Below are positions 27,606 to 36,754 of a stretch of DNA of 64,000 bases, piece after piece (position 1 is the stretch's first letter; every line of letters starts with the position of its first letter). The stretch comes from JAFMDF01 sp965222705. Lineage in GTDB: Bacteria > Bacteroidota > Bacteroidia > Chitinophagales > Saprospiraceae. Position numbers and translations under genes: made by a program. The notes beneath the pieces were generated by a model. That model made no database searches. It saw only the letters and a list, made by a program, of their open reading frames with translations, and had not been told where the DNA came from. Location: the NCBI GenBank assembly GCA_965222705.1, contig CBDCUO010000032.1, forward strand, positions 124,001 to 188,000, read 5' to 3'.

Positions 27606-29525
27606 TTATTTTACCTGAACCTCTACAATTGGGATTAAAATTTCTACTCGAGTGCCCAGCGGTATTCGGGTATCTTTTTGATACAAATCAACCGTTTTCA
27701 CAAAAAAGTGATTCATACGGGAATTGTGCAAAATACGCAGTCGGTCTTCTGTGATGACGGTACCGCGAGACTGGTGGTTGAGGTAAGCTTCATCTTTTTC
27801 TTTGAGCTCTTTAGCTTTTTTGCGACCAATGCCATTATCCTGCACCTTACATAGGATGGTGTAATCATCTTTTAATTGGAAATCAATTTCTACCAGTCCA
27901 TTTTCTTTGGTGCGGAGGCCATGCTCGATAGCATTTTCGACATAAGGCTGGACGATCATGGTGGGGACGCCTAAAATGTCTTCTTCAATTTCGTCATCTA
28001 TGGTGATTTTGTAATCCAGCTTGTCCTTAAAACGCAATTTTTGATTAATAGACAAATAGTCATCGAGAAACTCGATTTCTTTTTCCAAAGAAATAATTTC
28101 CAAATCGGAATAATCCAGGCTTTGGCGCATCAATTTGGCAAATTTGGCTAGATATTTTGCGGCGGATTTTATCTCATTTGAAGTAATATAATTTTGAATG
28201 GAATTGAGGGCATTATACATAAAATGCGGATTCATTTGCGCTCTTAAGGCTTTTAATTGCAAACTGGTAGCTTGTAATCTAAGCATTTTTGCTTCTTGTT
28301 TTCGCTTTTCGGTTTCGTATTTAACCTCTAATTCCAATGCTTTTTTATTGTGAATTTGTTCGGTAGCTTTTGCGCTGATATCTGCGTACAAAACCTGATA
28401 TTCATAAGCATTTTTGAAGTCAGTAGCCTGCGCGTAAAACTGAGCAATACTTTTGCAAATTGCCGATAATTGCTGCAAATCACCCCTTAGCTTGGCAAAT
28501 TCAAAAGCCCTGATAAAGTGTTTTTCCGATAAGTCCCGCTGGCCTTTGTCGGCATATAATTGGGCTTTCCAACTTTCAATAACCGAAAAATTAATATAGT
28601 TGCCTTCTACTTTTGATTGATAAATGTGCTCTGCTCGATCATACAACTTCAAGGCCTCTTCATAGTTCTCCCTCAAGTAATAACAAAAACCCAGGTTGGC
28701 ATAGGCACCGGCTTGGGCGGCTGGATCCACCATATCGGTTATTTTGATCGCTTTTCTCAGGTATTTTTCTGCATTGTCTATGTTGTTCATACCGATATAG
28801 CCCTTTCCGATATTTAAATAATGCCAGGACAAGCGCGTTTTCATTCCAGTGACCTGACAAATCTCCATCACTTTTTTGTAGTGTTTGACTGCTTTTTCCA
28901 AGTCCTTATTGCGTTCATATATATTACCTAAACCACTGTAAATCAATGTTAGAAAGTAATAATCTTTTAGGGTAATTGTTTGACTATTGGTATTAATTTC
29001 TTTGTCTGCTTCGAGTAAAAGCTCGATCGCTTTGCTATAATTGGAGTAATGTAGGTTGATGAAACCCTCTCGGCAGGTAATGCGGGCAGATAAGATGGGA
29101 TCGGGGTAAACTTTTAGATGCTTAGAGGCTTGTTCCAGATAATTATTGGCTTCATCCAGTCGTTCTAGGTTGATGCAAATGCCGGCATAATCAATATAAG
29201 TTTCTGCCTGCATTTTTAAATCTCCCTGATTTTCGATGATTGTCAGTGCTTTTTTTAGATGATGTTCTGCAAGTGGGTAATTGTAAAACTGGTTTTCGAT
29301 AAAAGCAGAGTTCAGATGAAAATTTAAATCCAAATCTTGCAGGGGGTGTTTTTTTAGGAAAGCTCGCTGTTGTTTTAGCAGCTCTTTAGCCCGCTGAATA
29401 TCGGTGTAAGCATATACGCTCGTCAGCCGATCGATGGCCCTTGCCTGTTGCTCCTGATCTCGAAGAATGGAGAGGCTGGCTTCAATTTGCTGGATATTTA
29501 GTATAGGCGATGTGTATTCGGTCAT
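27606..29525 (-). CDS. Soluble TPR-containing LytS-type histidine kinase
   Basis: A 639-residue protein with TPR-like helical repeats over residues about 40-380 (for example LGNIYERNKDLEKAVKHY and LNIGKGYIGMNNIDNAEKYL), then a short coiled coil (ETEKRKQEAKMLRLQA). The His_kinase domain has H434 in AQMNPHFMYNALNSI, and the ATPase domain has MIVQPYVENAIEHGL and VQDNGIGR. Most Bacteroidota kinases of this type carry a signal peptide and a membrane helix between TPR and kinase; this one has neither and should be cytoplasmic. LytS-type kinases usually phosphorylate a LytR-type regulator, but none is nearby. It ends 13 bp from the stop of the convergent NtrY-like kinase. Confidence 0.9.
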   Translation of the reverse strand: MTEYTSPILNIQQIEASLSILRDQEQQARAIDRLTSVYAYTDIQRAKELLKQQRAFLKKHPLQDLDLNFHLNSAFIENQFYNYPLAEHHLKKALTIIENQGDLKMQAETYIDYAGICINLERLDEANNYLEQASKHLKVYPDPILSARITCREGFINLHYSNYSKAIELLLEADKEINTNSQTITLKDYYFLTLIYSGLGNIYERNKDLEKAVKHYKKVMEICQVTGMKTRLSWHYLNIGKGYIGMNNIDNAEKYLRKAIKITDMVDPAAQAGAYANLGFCYYLRENYEEALKLYDRAEHIYQSKVEGNYINFSVIESWKAQLYADKGQRDLSEKHFIRAFEFAKLRGDLQQLSAICKSIAQFYAQATDFKNAYEYQVLYADISAKATEQIHNKKALELEVKYETEKRKQEAKMLRLQATSLQLKALRAQMNPHFMYNALNSIQNYITSNEIKSAAKYLAKFAKLMRQSLDYSDLEIISLEKEIEFLDDYLSINQKLRFKDKLDYKITIDDEIEEDILGVPTMIVQPYVENAIEHGLRTKENGLVEIDFQLKDDYTILCKVQDNGIGRKKAKELKEKDEAYLNHQSRGTVITEDRLRILHNSRMNHFFVKTVDLYQKDTRIPLGTRVEILIPIVEVQVK

Positions 29526-29621
29526 AAAGAGCTGAAAAATTTAAATAAAATGAAATATATAACATTTTATTCTAAATTGGACAAATTAATTCAAGTTTCC
29601 AACAGTTATGGCTTAAAATCA

Positions 29622-30275
29622 CTATGATTGATGATTAAAAATCAAGCTTCCAATTCGGACCATAGTGCTTCCTTCTTCCATAGCTATTTTATAGTCGCCG
29701 GACATGCCCATAGAGATTTCTTTAAAGTGTTTTTTTTCTTTAAAATAATTATTTTTTAAAGTATCAAAAATGATTTTTAAATTTTGAAACTCTCTTCTTA
29801 TTTGCTGCGAACACTCTGTAAAAGTCGCCATGCCCATCACCCCGTCAATGCGGATGTTTTCCAATTTATAAAAGGCATCGGAAGCCAGTATCTCTTTCGC
29901 TTCCTCTAATTCCAGCCCAAATTTTGTACTTTCTTCAGCTATCCAAAATTGTAGTAAACAAGGAATAATTCGCCCCCTTTTTTTTGCCTGTTTATCAATT
30001 TCCTGAAGGAGTTTAAGGCTATCTACAGCCTGGATCAGTGTGACAAAAGGAGCGATATATTTGACCTTGTTGGTTTGCAAATGTCCGATTTGGTGCCACT
30101 CGATATCTTTTGGCAAGACTTCATATTTAGCCACTAACTCCTGCACCCTGTTTTCTCCAAAAATGCGTTGCCCTTGTTGATACATTTTCAAGATTTGTTC
30201 AGAGGTCTTCATTTTGGAAACGACCACTAGCTGGGTCTTGTTTTGAGCTAATTCTGCTAGTATTTTTTTGAGCAT
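29622..30275 (-). CDS. yggS: YggS-family PLP-binding protein
   Basis: A 217-residue member of the YggS/PLPBP family, which binds pyridoxal phosphate and helps keep vitamin B6 and amino acid pools in balance. The PLP lysine is K21 in VVVSKMK. FGENRVQE, WHQIGHLQTNKVKYI and the C-terminal SMGMSGDYKIAMEEGSTMVRIG are all intact. The strand usually reading LLQVNIA is LLQFWIA here, a small departure. Length is normal for the family. It is a single gene between the TPR kinase and the haloperoxidase gene, all on the minus strand. Confidence 0.95.
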   Translation of the reverse strand: MLKKILAELAQNKTQLVVVSKMKTSEQILKMYQQGQRIFGENRVQELVAKYEVLPKDIEWHQIGHLQTNKVKYIAPFVTLIQAVDSLKLLQEIDKQAKKRGRIIPCLLQFWIAEESTKFGLELEEAKEILASDAFYKLENIRIDGVMGMATFTECSQQIRREFQNLKIIFDTLKNNYFKEKKHFKEISMGMSGDYKIAMEEGSTMVRIGSLIFNHQS

Positions 30276-30329
30276 TTATTTTGAAATTGTTGGCAGTTTA
30301 GCAATTTAACAATAAACGATCTGTGGAAA

Positions 30330-32537
30330 TTAATCTTCCACTACAACTTTTACGCTTAAATAATTGGTCTGATCTGCTCTTAATTTTACCAGATAAAGCC
30401 CCCTTGCTAAATCTTGCTTTTCAAAAGAGGCAGATAGGCTATTGGCTGCGGGAAGAAGGTATTCTGATTTTATCAATTTTCCAAAGCTATCATACAATTC
30501 TACCAAAATTTCTTCATCAGAAAAATTACCTTCTATAAAAAGAAGTTCGCCTTTTTTTATTGGATTAGGAAAGACCTTGACAGAGACGGATTCGGATAAA
30601 TCCTCCAGGCCAGTAGAAAAGTTGCGAAAATATTGTGCAGCTAGATTAAAGGCATCTATCCCAATTTGTTCGCCAATCAGACGCCCTGGAATGTCATCCG
30701 CGGGCGGATGAATTCCTCCCCATATACGCGATAAGCTCGTCTGATCGGAGGCATCCCGATAGGTTGCCCATTGCAGAATAATGTCTTGGCTCGGCCCGTC
30801 CTCAAAGACTAAAAATTCGTTCTTTTTGGCGATAAACTCTCCCATTCCTCCAGGGAAAAAGGGGTCGCCTGTGAGCAAGGTCATGACTTCTGCAGCAGCC
30901 CTTGAAAAGGTAGAATGTCCCGAAATATAGCCTGCAAAAGGCGGCGTAACGAAAGTAGGACGTTGATAAGGCCACCAGTTTTCTGCTAAAATCCAACCGA
31001 CTCCAGCGATGTCTGTATCGGCGTTTTCAATAAAATCAGGACCTTTCCAAGCATATAATTTTATTTTATTTAGATGTTCGTTATTTGGCCCTGCCAGCGG
31101 GTCGCCAGTTTCTACTTGCTCAATATAGCCCTCAAGTAAAGGAATTCCCGCAATGTGATAATTCGGCAAATTGGGATCAGAAGATTGTCCTAGCTCTGCC
31201 AGAAAGCGAATAGCAGAAATAGGGCGCACATAATCATACCAGCCTTTTATCCCCCAGGCGGCAATGGCGGCATCGTGCACAGCACCAGCTAATGCAAAAT
31301 ATGCTTTGACATCCCATTCGAGCTCATCCAGTATATCCCCTTTCCCTTTGAATTTCTTTTCAAAAAGGGGATGATCATTTACATAGTTTAAAATGGTAAA
31401 CCAGTGCCCTGGCGGTGTTTCCGAATCTGGTCCATCTGCCCAGAACTCTGCCAATACCCGGGCGTAGTCGGCACGTGGGACGATTTGGGGTTCGTAGGGC
31501 TGGCCAGTATGTGGGTTGATGGCGTGTCCTTTACCAATATCTCCACCCTCGAATTGTTTATAAAAATCTCTTAAGCCAAGGGTAGTGGTCGGAAACTCAT
31601 CGAGGTCAATATTGCCGATTGCTCCGGGGGAAATATCCCACATTACCCCGTCTGTAGGGTCCAAATGCGAAGACCATAAAGCAACAAGCGAAAAGCCCCA
31701 TTGGTATTCGGCGGTTTCTCCCCCCCCATTTTGGATATCAATAAGCGGCGGGGAGCCGGGGTCTTTATATACCCAATAGTCATCGCCTTGCCTATTATAA
31801 ATTTTTAAATCTTCTTGCTTTAAGGCGAAAGGTGTCACCAAGCCCCATTCCGGACTTAAGAATTCGGGTGCGCCTCCGGGAATTTCGTTACCGCTCTGAT
31901 CTACAAAAACTTCGAAGGTTAGTGGCTGCCAGCGATTGGGATCATATAGAAAGGGATTGATAGAAAGTTCGGGAGCGAGAGGGAAGTTATAGTTTCTATA
32001 ATATAGATTGGCATAGTCCTCCTGCTCATTGGCATTATCTTGTAAGCCAAATTCAATCATATATTGTGCCAGGTAATTGCCCAAGGCGGCAGCACTTCCA
32101 CCCGTATAGTCTGTAGAAATAAAGGAAGCATCGTAGCCCAATTCTGCGAATAATTCGTCAAACCTTGTCAGCGAAGTCGCTGCGCCAGGGGAGTTGGCAA
32201 AGCGATGTTTTAGTAGGCGGTAAGCGGCGTAACTCATAGCAGTTTCTCGTTGAGTACGGATATTACCCTCTCGGGCAATTCCCTCGAAAGGACAAGTAAA
32301 GCCATTCACCGTTTTGCCGAGCAAAAAGGTCGTTGCTGTTTCGTCATAGACTGCCCAGGCATCGTATAAAACTATAGAAGTATGGAATAAGTTGCGGGCG
32401 TGTACGGTTGGCCGAGCATAGTCTATTCTAATCGCATCCAATAAGACCTCGTTCCATTGTCTGGCGACTGAGTGTTGGGCATGTACAAAAAGGGGATTTA
32501 AAACAAAAAAGAGAAATAACAAAGGTTTAAAATTCAT
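30330..32537 (-). CDS. Secreted vanadium haloperoxidase-like enzyme with T9SS tail
   Basis: A 735-residue secreted protein of the PAP2/vanadium-dependent haloperoxidase superfamily. The signal peptide is MNFKPLLFLFFVLNPLFVHAQ. The three oxyanion-binding motifs are present: KGWYDYVRPISAIR (about residue 435), SGHSTFSRAAAE (about 537) and SRIWGGIHPPADD (about 605), where the His and surrounding residues bind vanadate or phosphate. Whether it halogenates or acts as a phosphatase cannot be read from the motifs. The C-terminal 80 residues (VFPNPIKKGELLF, LARGLYLVKLRA) are a type A T9SS sorting domain. The frame is open from 32609, but the signal peptide start at 32537 is preferred, and a -7 element at 32578-32585 lies between the two. 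It is 84 bp downstream of the patatin gene. Confidence 0.9.
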   Translation of the reverse strand: MNFKPLLFLFFVLNPLFVHAQHSVARQWNEVLLDAIRIDYARPTVHARNLFHTSIVLYDAWAVYDETATTFLLGKTVNGFTCPFEGIAREGNIRTQRETAMSYAAYRLLKHRFANSPGAATSLTRFDELFAELGYDASFISTDYTGGSAAALGNYLAQYMIEFGLQDNANEQEDYANLYYRNYNFPLAPELSINPFLYDPNRWQPLTFEVFVDQSGNEIPGGAPEFLSPEWGLVTPFALKQEDLKIYNRQGDDYWVYKDPGSPPLIDIQNGGGETAEYQWGFSLVALWSSHLDPTDGVMWDISPGAIGNIDLDEFPTTTLGLRDFYKQFEGGDIGKGHAINPHTGQPYEPQIVPRADYARVLAEFWADGPDSETPPGHWFTILNYVNDHPLFEKKFKGKGDILDELEWDVKAYFALAGAVHDAAIAAWGIKGWYDYVRPISAIRFLAELGQSSDPNLPNYHIAGIPLLEGYIEQVETGDPLAGPNNEHLNKIKLYAWKGPDFIENADTDIAGVGWILAENWWPYQRPTFVTPPFAGYISGHSTFSRAAAEVMTLLTGDPFFPGGMGEFIAKKNEFLVFEDGPSQDIILQWATYRDASDQTSLSRIWGGIHPPADDIPGRLIGEQIGIDAFNLAAQYFRNFSTGLEDLSESVSVKVFPNPIKKGELLFIEGNFSDEEILVELYDSFGKLIKSEYLLPAANSLSASFEKQDLARGLYLVKLRADQTNYLSVKVVVED

Positions 32538-32577
32538 GAGTAATTTGAATAATTTTTTGTAAAAATTCTTTCTTTGA

Positions 32578-32585
32578 CAAAAATA
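32578..32585 (-). promoter_or_regulatory. Candidate -7 element for the haloperoxidase gene
   Basis: The minus strand reads TATTTTTG, a full TAnnTTTG match, 41 bp before the ATG at 32537. It supports that start over the upstream ATG at 32609. Confidence 0.4.
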
Positions 32586-32620
32586 CAATAGATGCACAGG
32601 AAAAGCCATAGCGAATAGAG

Positions 32621-35434
32621 CTATTTTGTCTTAGAACTTGAAGTGGCTTTCAGTAATGGGCTGATTTTATCTGCTGCCTGCGTTGCAATATGATTTCCCA
32701 GAATTCGATAGGCTTCAAATTGCTCGTCGTCAAAGTACTGGTCAATAGTGGATTGATGTGGGAATGCTGGATTGCTTTTTAAGTAATTAAAAATAGTGAC
32801 AGGAATATTGCCCGCACTATCTCGGCTGACATTTGATTTCAAATAAACTAGTTTGCCTTCTGAAGGAGTATCTCCCGTGTATTGGATGGTTCCCTGTGCA
32901 ATGCAGCAAGGCCCAAGCATTAGACCCGATTGTTCGTCCTCTTTTGGGATCATATCTTCCAAATCGATGCTGACTTGTGTATTATCTCGAACATTAGCGA
33001 CCCGAATGGCATGATTAAAAGAGGTAAAGGAAAAGTCTTGGTCTTCTTCAAAATCACAAACTACGATTACCTGACATTGTCTTTCCAAAAGTGGCAATAG
33101 ACCCAGATTGTCTCCTGTATGTCCACCGTCTGACACATAGACGCGGGGGCTTCTGGCGGTCGTTCTCCCAATCAATTCTCTGACGATATAAATTGGCCAG
33201 AAGGTTCGGTAGGGAGATAATAATCCGATGACCCTCCGATAAAAGCGATTGGCACTACTCCTTTTGATGAGCTCCAGCCGCCTTAAATTTTCATACCAGG
33301 GGTTTTGTATCCAATAGCCGGTGCGCAAGTTAAAGAGGGTCATAAAAAAGTTTTGAGCGGCAAAGCTCATGCTGCCCATTGCAGAAGAAACGGCTGCTGC
33401 CGAAATGGTCATTGCTACAGACAATCGGGTATAGCCCATTCGGTAATAGTCGGTACTCATGAACCCCGTGCTATTGGAGCCGATGAAATATTTAGAAAAC
33501 AAAAAATGATCCGATTTTAAACTTCTTTTGACCAAATCATTGGTTCCTTGTAAGTTCAAGGCGGCATTTAATAAATGATAGGGTCCTTTTTCATTGCCCT
33601 TGCCTAGGTCTTTCAATTTTAATCCAACGTGATTGCGTAGATTGATTAAGGGCATTCCCTGGTGGAGGATAGATTGTTTATTATTGGGTCTTTTCACTCG
33701 GGCGTCTGTTCGCAGATAGGCTTCTGACAATCGGTCTCGATAGAAATAATGGAAAGACAATTTGTTAATATTAGCTGTATGCCCAATAAAAAAGAATAAT
33801 AAAAAAGAAAGAACAAATAACAAAACCGCAAAATAATTTACTTCATAAACGCCTCCTCTAAACCAAAAATTGGGATCTAATTGGCTATTGATGCTCAAGA
33901 TAACATGGGCAGTTGCCGAAAGTAGAAAAGAGATAAAAAGAATTGTAAAAATATTTAATAATGGATTTCTGGCTCTTCGCATTAATCGGCTAAACCAGCT
34001 CTTTCCTTTTTGTCCAACAAATTGACTGGCTAGAAAAAAATAGGCAAAGCCTCCAGAAACTAGAGAAAACAGAATATTAAAGGAAATAGAAGCGGAAAAT
34101 AGAAATATGATAATGATTGGCATTAGAAAACTTAGTACCAGTCCATAGATTACAGCTCCTTGCATACCCGTATAGAGTGATCGAAAAAGCCGCCCCTGGC
34201 TATGTTCATGATTGGCAAATTCTATCAGTGGGATGACCGCATAAATTACCAAAAATAAACCAATAGAAAAACAAAAAGGTAGGGTAAACATCAGCCAGTA
34301 GTTCACACTATTATTGGACAAGCCCATGACGATAAAAATAGCGATATATCCCAACACTGGCCCTAAAACAATACTGACAAAAAAGAAAATTCTTTTGAAA
34401 TGAAAGGTGATATATCGCTGCAAATTATACCCGGAATTTCGAGCATAATTGGCATCCGTGCTAGGGTTAATATTTGCTTGTTTTTCCTCGTATTCTGTCA
34501 GAGCAATTTTGTTGGGCAAGAAATCAACCCTTAGAATAAAATAAAAACCCAAGGATACCCCGATTGTGAAAAACAAAAAGGCAATATCGTAATTGGTCCA
34601 TAAAGAGCTCCATATTTCTTTGAGTTGTCGAGTAAAAGATTCATTTTCTTTATACCAGTTTAATAAACTTAAAATTCCTTCAAATGGCTCAGAAATTTCC
34701 TTTGGCAGGTCGGGAGATTTAACCCCCGTTTCGTCAATGATTGGCTCTGCTATGGTTTCTTCACTTAGCACAGGTATAAATAAACCTTCTGAGATCAAAT
34801 GAAAAAAGCCTAAATGAAAACTCATAAACATCACCAAGATAAAAAATAACATGGCGATATTATACCAAATGCCGGATAGCAAAGACCCTACTGCCCGCAT
34901 TACTTCCCAGCTAAAAATACCTTTGTCAGGGGTCAGATATTCGCCATGAGTCCGCAAGTGGTGTATTTGATGGCGAACGCCCATTCGGGTTTTATCTGCA
35001 GCTTGATAGCCGTCATTGGCGTTCATATTGACAAAGGGTGAGGTGTCTGGGTCCAGCCCAATTTCTGTTGCGCTAAATTTTGCATTGTCTATTTCCTTTT
35101 CACCCTCCGCGTCCTCATAAGGTGGTTCTTCACTCATCAGAGAAGTCAAACAAGCACCAATATATCCACCTCCTGATACGGTACTCAGATAGTCAAAGTG
35201 TTTAAAAACGCCTTTTTCAATGAATGCCTGAATCATGCCTAGGCCCAGGGTAGCAGAGCGGACGCCTCCTCCGGAAATGGCAATGCCAGTGGGGTTTGTC
35301 ATCTTATCATTAGGGCTATTGCATAAGCCATTATTGAATCTACGTTTTGCTAAGTACTCTTTTTCTTTGGCAATAACTTCTTGTAATTCAGTCGTGTAAA
35401 TATTCTTATCTACACTTACATCTTTTTCTTGCAT
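32621..35434 (-). CDS. Membrane-embedded patatin-like phospholipase
   Basis: A 937-residue protein with a split patatin fold. The oxyanion loop SGGGVRSA (54-61) and the nucleophile S87 in STVSGGGYIG lie at the N-terminus. The catalytic Asp, D769 in SDGGHTGDN, lies after a long insert. Between them are roughly ten membrane helices (residues about 195-560), so the lipase halves must fold together on the cytoplasmic face. The nucleophile elbow reads TVSGG rather than GxSxG, a variant I associate with this patatin group. The likely reaction is hydrolysis of phospholipid acyl chains; the substrate is unknown. It is followed by the haloperoxidase gene on the same strand. Confidence 0.88.
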   Translation of the reverse strand: MQEKDVSVDKNIYTTELQEVIAKEKEYLAKRRFNNGLCNSPNDKMTNPTGIAISGGGVRSATLGLGMIQAFIEKGVFKHFDYLSTVSGGGYIGACLTSLMSEEPPYEDAEGEKEIDNAKFSATEIGLDPDTSPFVNMNANDGYQAADKTRMGVRHQIHHLRTHGEYLTPDKGIFSWEVMRAVGSLLSGIWYNIAMLFFILVMFMSFHLGFFHLISEGLFIPVLSEETIAEPIIDETGVKSPDLPKEISEPFEGILSLLNWYKENESFTRQLKEIWSSLWTNYDIAFLFFTIGVSLGFYFILRVDFLPNKIALTEYEEKQANINPSTDANYARNSGYNLQRYITFHFKRIFFFVSIVLGPVLGYIAIFIVMGLSNNSVNYWLMFTLPFCFSIGLFLVIYAVIPLIEFANHEHSQGRLFRSLYTGMQGAVIYGLVLSFLMPIIIIFLFSASISFNILFSLVSGGFAYFFLASQFVGQKGKSWFSRLMRRARNPLLNIFTILFISFLLSATAHVILSINSQLDPNFWFRGGVYEVNYFAVLLFVLSFLLFFFIGHTANINKLSFHYFYRDRLSEAYLRTDARVKRPNNKQSILHQGMPLINLRNHVGLKLKDLGKGNEKGPYHLLNAALNLQGTNDLVKRSLKSDHFLFSKYFIGSNSTGFMSTDYYRMGYTRLSVAMTISAAAVSSAMGSMSFAAQNFFMTLFNLRTGYWIQNPWYENLRRLELIKRSSANRFYRRVIGLLSPYRTFWPIYIVRELIGRTTARSPRVYVSDGGHTGDNLGLLPLLERQCQVIVVCDFEEDQDFSFTSFNHAIRVANVRDNTQVSIDLEDMIPKEDEQSGLMLGPCCIAQGTIQYTGDTPSEGKLVYLKSNVSRDSAGNIPVTIFNYLKSNPAFPHQSTIDQYFDDEQFEAYRILGNHIATQAADKISPLLKATSSSKTK

Positions 35435-35843
35435 GAAGTTTTTTTAGTCACTTATTTGATTTTCACTTTGCGTTAAAGGTAATAGTTTTTGAAAAAATAA
35501 ATAGCCATTTTTTTATCATTTGATAAAATTCGACTTGGCGGCATCCTTGAATAATGTTAATAGCTGGATAATCTATCAGGAGCGGCAAAATTCCCTTCCC
35601 GAAAAAGTTCATTTGCCCATTAATATACAAGAAACATTGATAATGGCCTTGTGCTACTTAATGATTCAAGTATATGAAAATGTATTTCAAAAATTGACGG
35701 TTTTCAAATAAAAAGGCTTCTAATTTTGTCACCTTTTTAATTAAAAAAAATAAGCAAAAGCTTTATTAATCATTTATTTGCTTTATATTTGTTGGGATTA
35801 TCAACTAAAGATGAGCAATAAATGAGCAATAAATGAGCAATAA
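35435..35843. other. Intergenic region with promoter and minicistron leader
   Basis: A plus-strand 63-codon frame at 35520-35711 has no recognisable features and is not called. The region contains the -7 element at 35784-35791 and the tandem mini-ORF leader at 35811-35843. Confidence 0.5.
35784..35791 (+). promoter_or_regulatory. Candidate -7 element for the S24 repressor gene
   Basis: TATATTTG is a full TAnnTTTG match. Transcription would begin about 5-8 bp downstream, giving a leader of roughly 45 bases that contains all three mini-ORFs. No -33 element is evident at the normal distance. Confidence 0.4.
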
Positions 35844-35854
35844 ATGAACAATAT
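35811..35854 (+). repeat. Four 11-bp tandem repeats forming overlapping mini-ORFs
   Basis: Three exact copies of ATGAGCAATAA (35811, 35822, 35833) are followed by a fourth, changed copy (ATGAACAATAT, 35844) that contains the start of the repressor gene. Each exact copy reads Met-Ser-Asn-Lys-stop, and its TGA overlaps the next ATG as ATGA. The chain leads the ribosome straight to the true start codon. Confidence 0.8.
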
Positions 35855-36677
35855 TGTTACTCAACGCTTTGTCAAGTGTATTAAACAGTTAAAAACAGAC
35901 GGTGTGGTGCGCTCCATGCGCCAATTTGCGCTTTCTGTAGATTATTTGCCACAAAGTCTAAGCGAAATATTGAAAGAACGGCGAGATGTCACTATTGAAC
36001 TATTGCGGAAATCTGTTGAATTATATAAAATCAACCCTGTTTATATTTATACGGGAGAGGGGCCGTTGTTTATGACTGATGAAGATCACAAAAACCTTCG
36101 GGTTTTGACCATTGTAACGAACTCGCGGGGGGATGAACGAATTGTGTACGTGCCAGTACCCGCACAAGCAGGTTATGCCAGCGAAATGTCCAACCCTACT
36201 TTTGTGCAGGATTTGCCCTCTTTTACCTTGCCGGATTATAAATACAAAGTGGGGACTCATAGAGCCTTCGATGTTTCAGGAGATAGTATGGAGCCAACCT
36301 TGTTTGAAGGAGATAAGGTCGTTTGCAGTTTTTTAGAACCCACACTATGGGAGAGTTCTATTAAAAATAATTTTGTTTATGTAATTGTGACCCGTGCCGA
36401 TGTATTGGTAAAAAGGGTTTTTTCATTTTTGAAAGAAGAAAAGCAAATTGAATTGCACTCTGACAATTCTTTTTATGCGCCTTATCGCATTAATTTGAGC
36501 GATGTTAGAGAGATCTGGTATGTGCGTGCCAAAATAAGCCCTTTTTTGCCTTCGCCCCAAAACATCTCCAATATGCTTCGAGAGGATATGCAGGAATTGC
36601 GCAAGCAATTGGGCAATCAAAATAGAATGATCGAGATTTTGAATGAAACTATGGAAAAATTAGCGAATAAGCCATAG
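35844..36677 (+). CDS. S24/LexA-like peptidase repressor
   Basis: A 277-residue transcriptional regulator. The N-terminal 80 residues contain a helix-turn-helix (MRQFALSVDYLPQSLSEILKE). The C-terminal half is a peptidase S24 domain with nucleophile S148 in SGDSMEPTL and general base K190 in DVLVKRVF. In the LexA/CI family this pair performs self-cleavage. The expected A-G cleavage site may be AGYAS near residue 112 (PVPAQAGYASEM). The last 35 residues form a coiled coil (REDMQELRKQLGNQN) that is unusual for LexA. No prophage or SOS genes are nearby, so its targets are unknown. Its start is set by the tandem leader. Confidence 0.88.
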   Translation: MNNIVTQRFVKCIKQLKTDGVVRSMRQFALSVDYLPQSLSEILKERRDVTIELLRKSVELYKINPVYIYTGEGPLFMTDEDHKNLRVLTIVTNSRGDERIVYVPVPAQAGYASEMSNPTFVQDLPSFTLPDYKYKVGTHRAFDVSGDSMEPTLFEGDKVVCSFLEPTLWESSIKNNFVYVIVTRADVLVKRVFSFLKEEKQIELHSDNSFYAPYRINLSDVREIWYVRAKISPFLPSPQNISNMLREDMQELRKQLGNQNRMIEILNETMEKLANKP

Positions 36678-36754
36678 AGAAGGAAAAATAAGGTTTAAAT
36701 TCTAAAAATTATTGAAAAAAACTAGCAAAAAATTAAATTTTTTAATTTATTTTT

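Noticed and set aside
35520..35711. Plus-strand 63-codon frame between the patatin and S24 genes
   Set aside because: No signal peptide, motif, promoter or close neighbour supports it.
35811..35854. A CRISPR-like or iteron array
   Set aside because: Four direct 11-bp units with no spacers and no replication genes; the mini-ORF explanation fits better.
35844..36677. The S24 repressor as evidence of a prophage
   Set aside because: No integrase, structural or lysis genes lie nearby; housekeeping genes flank it.
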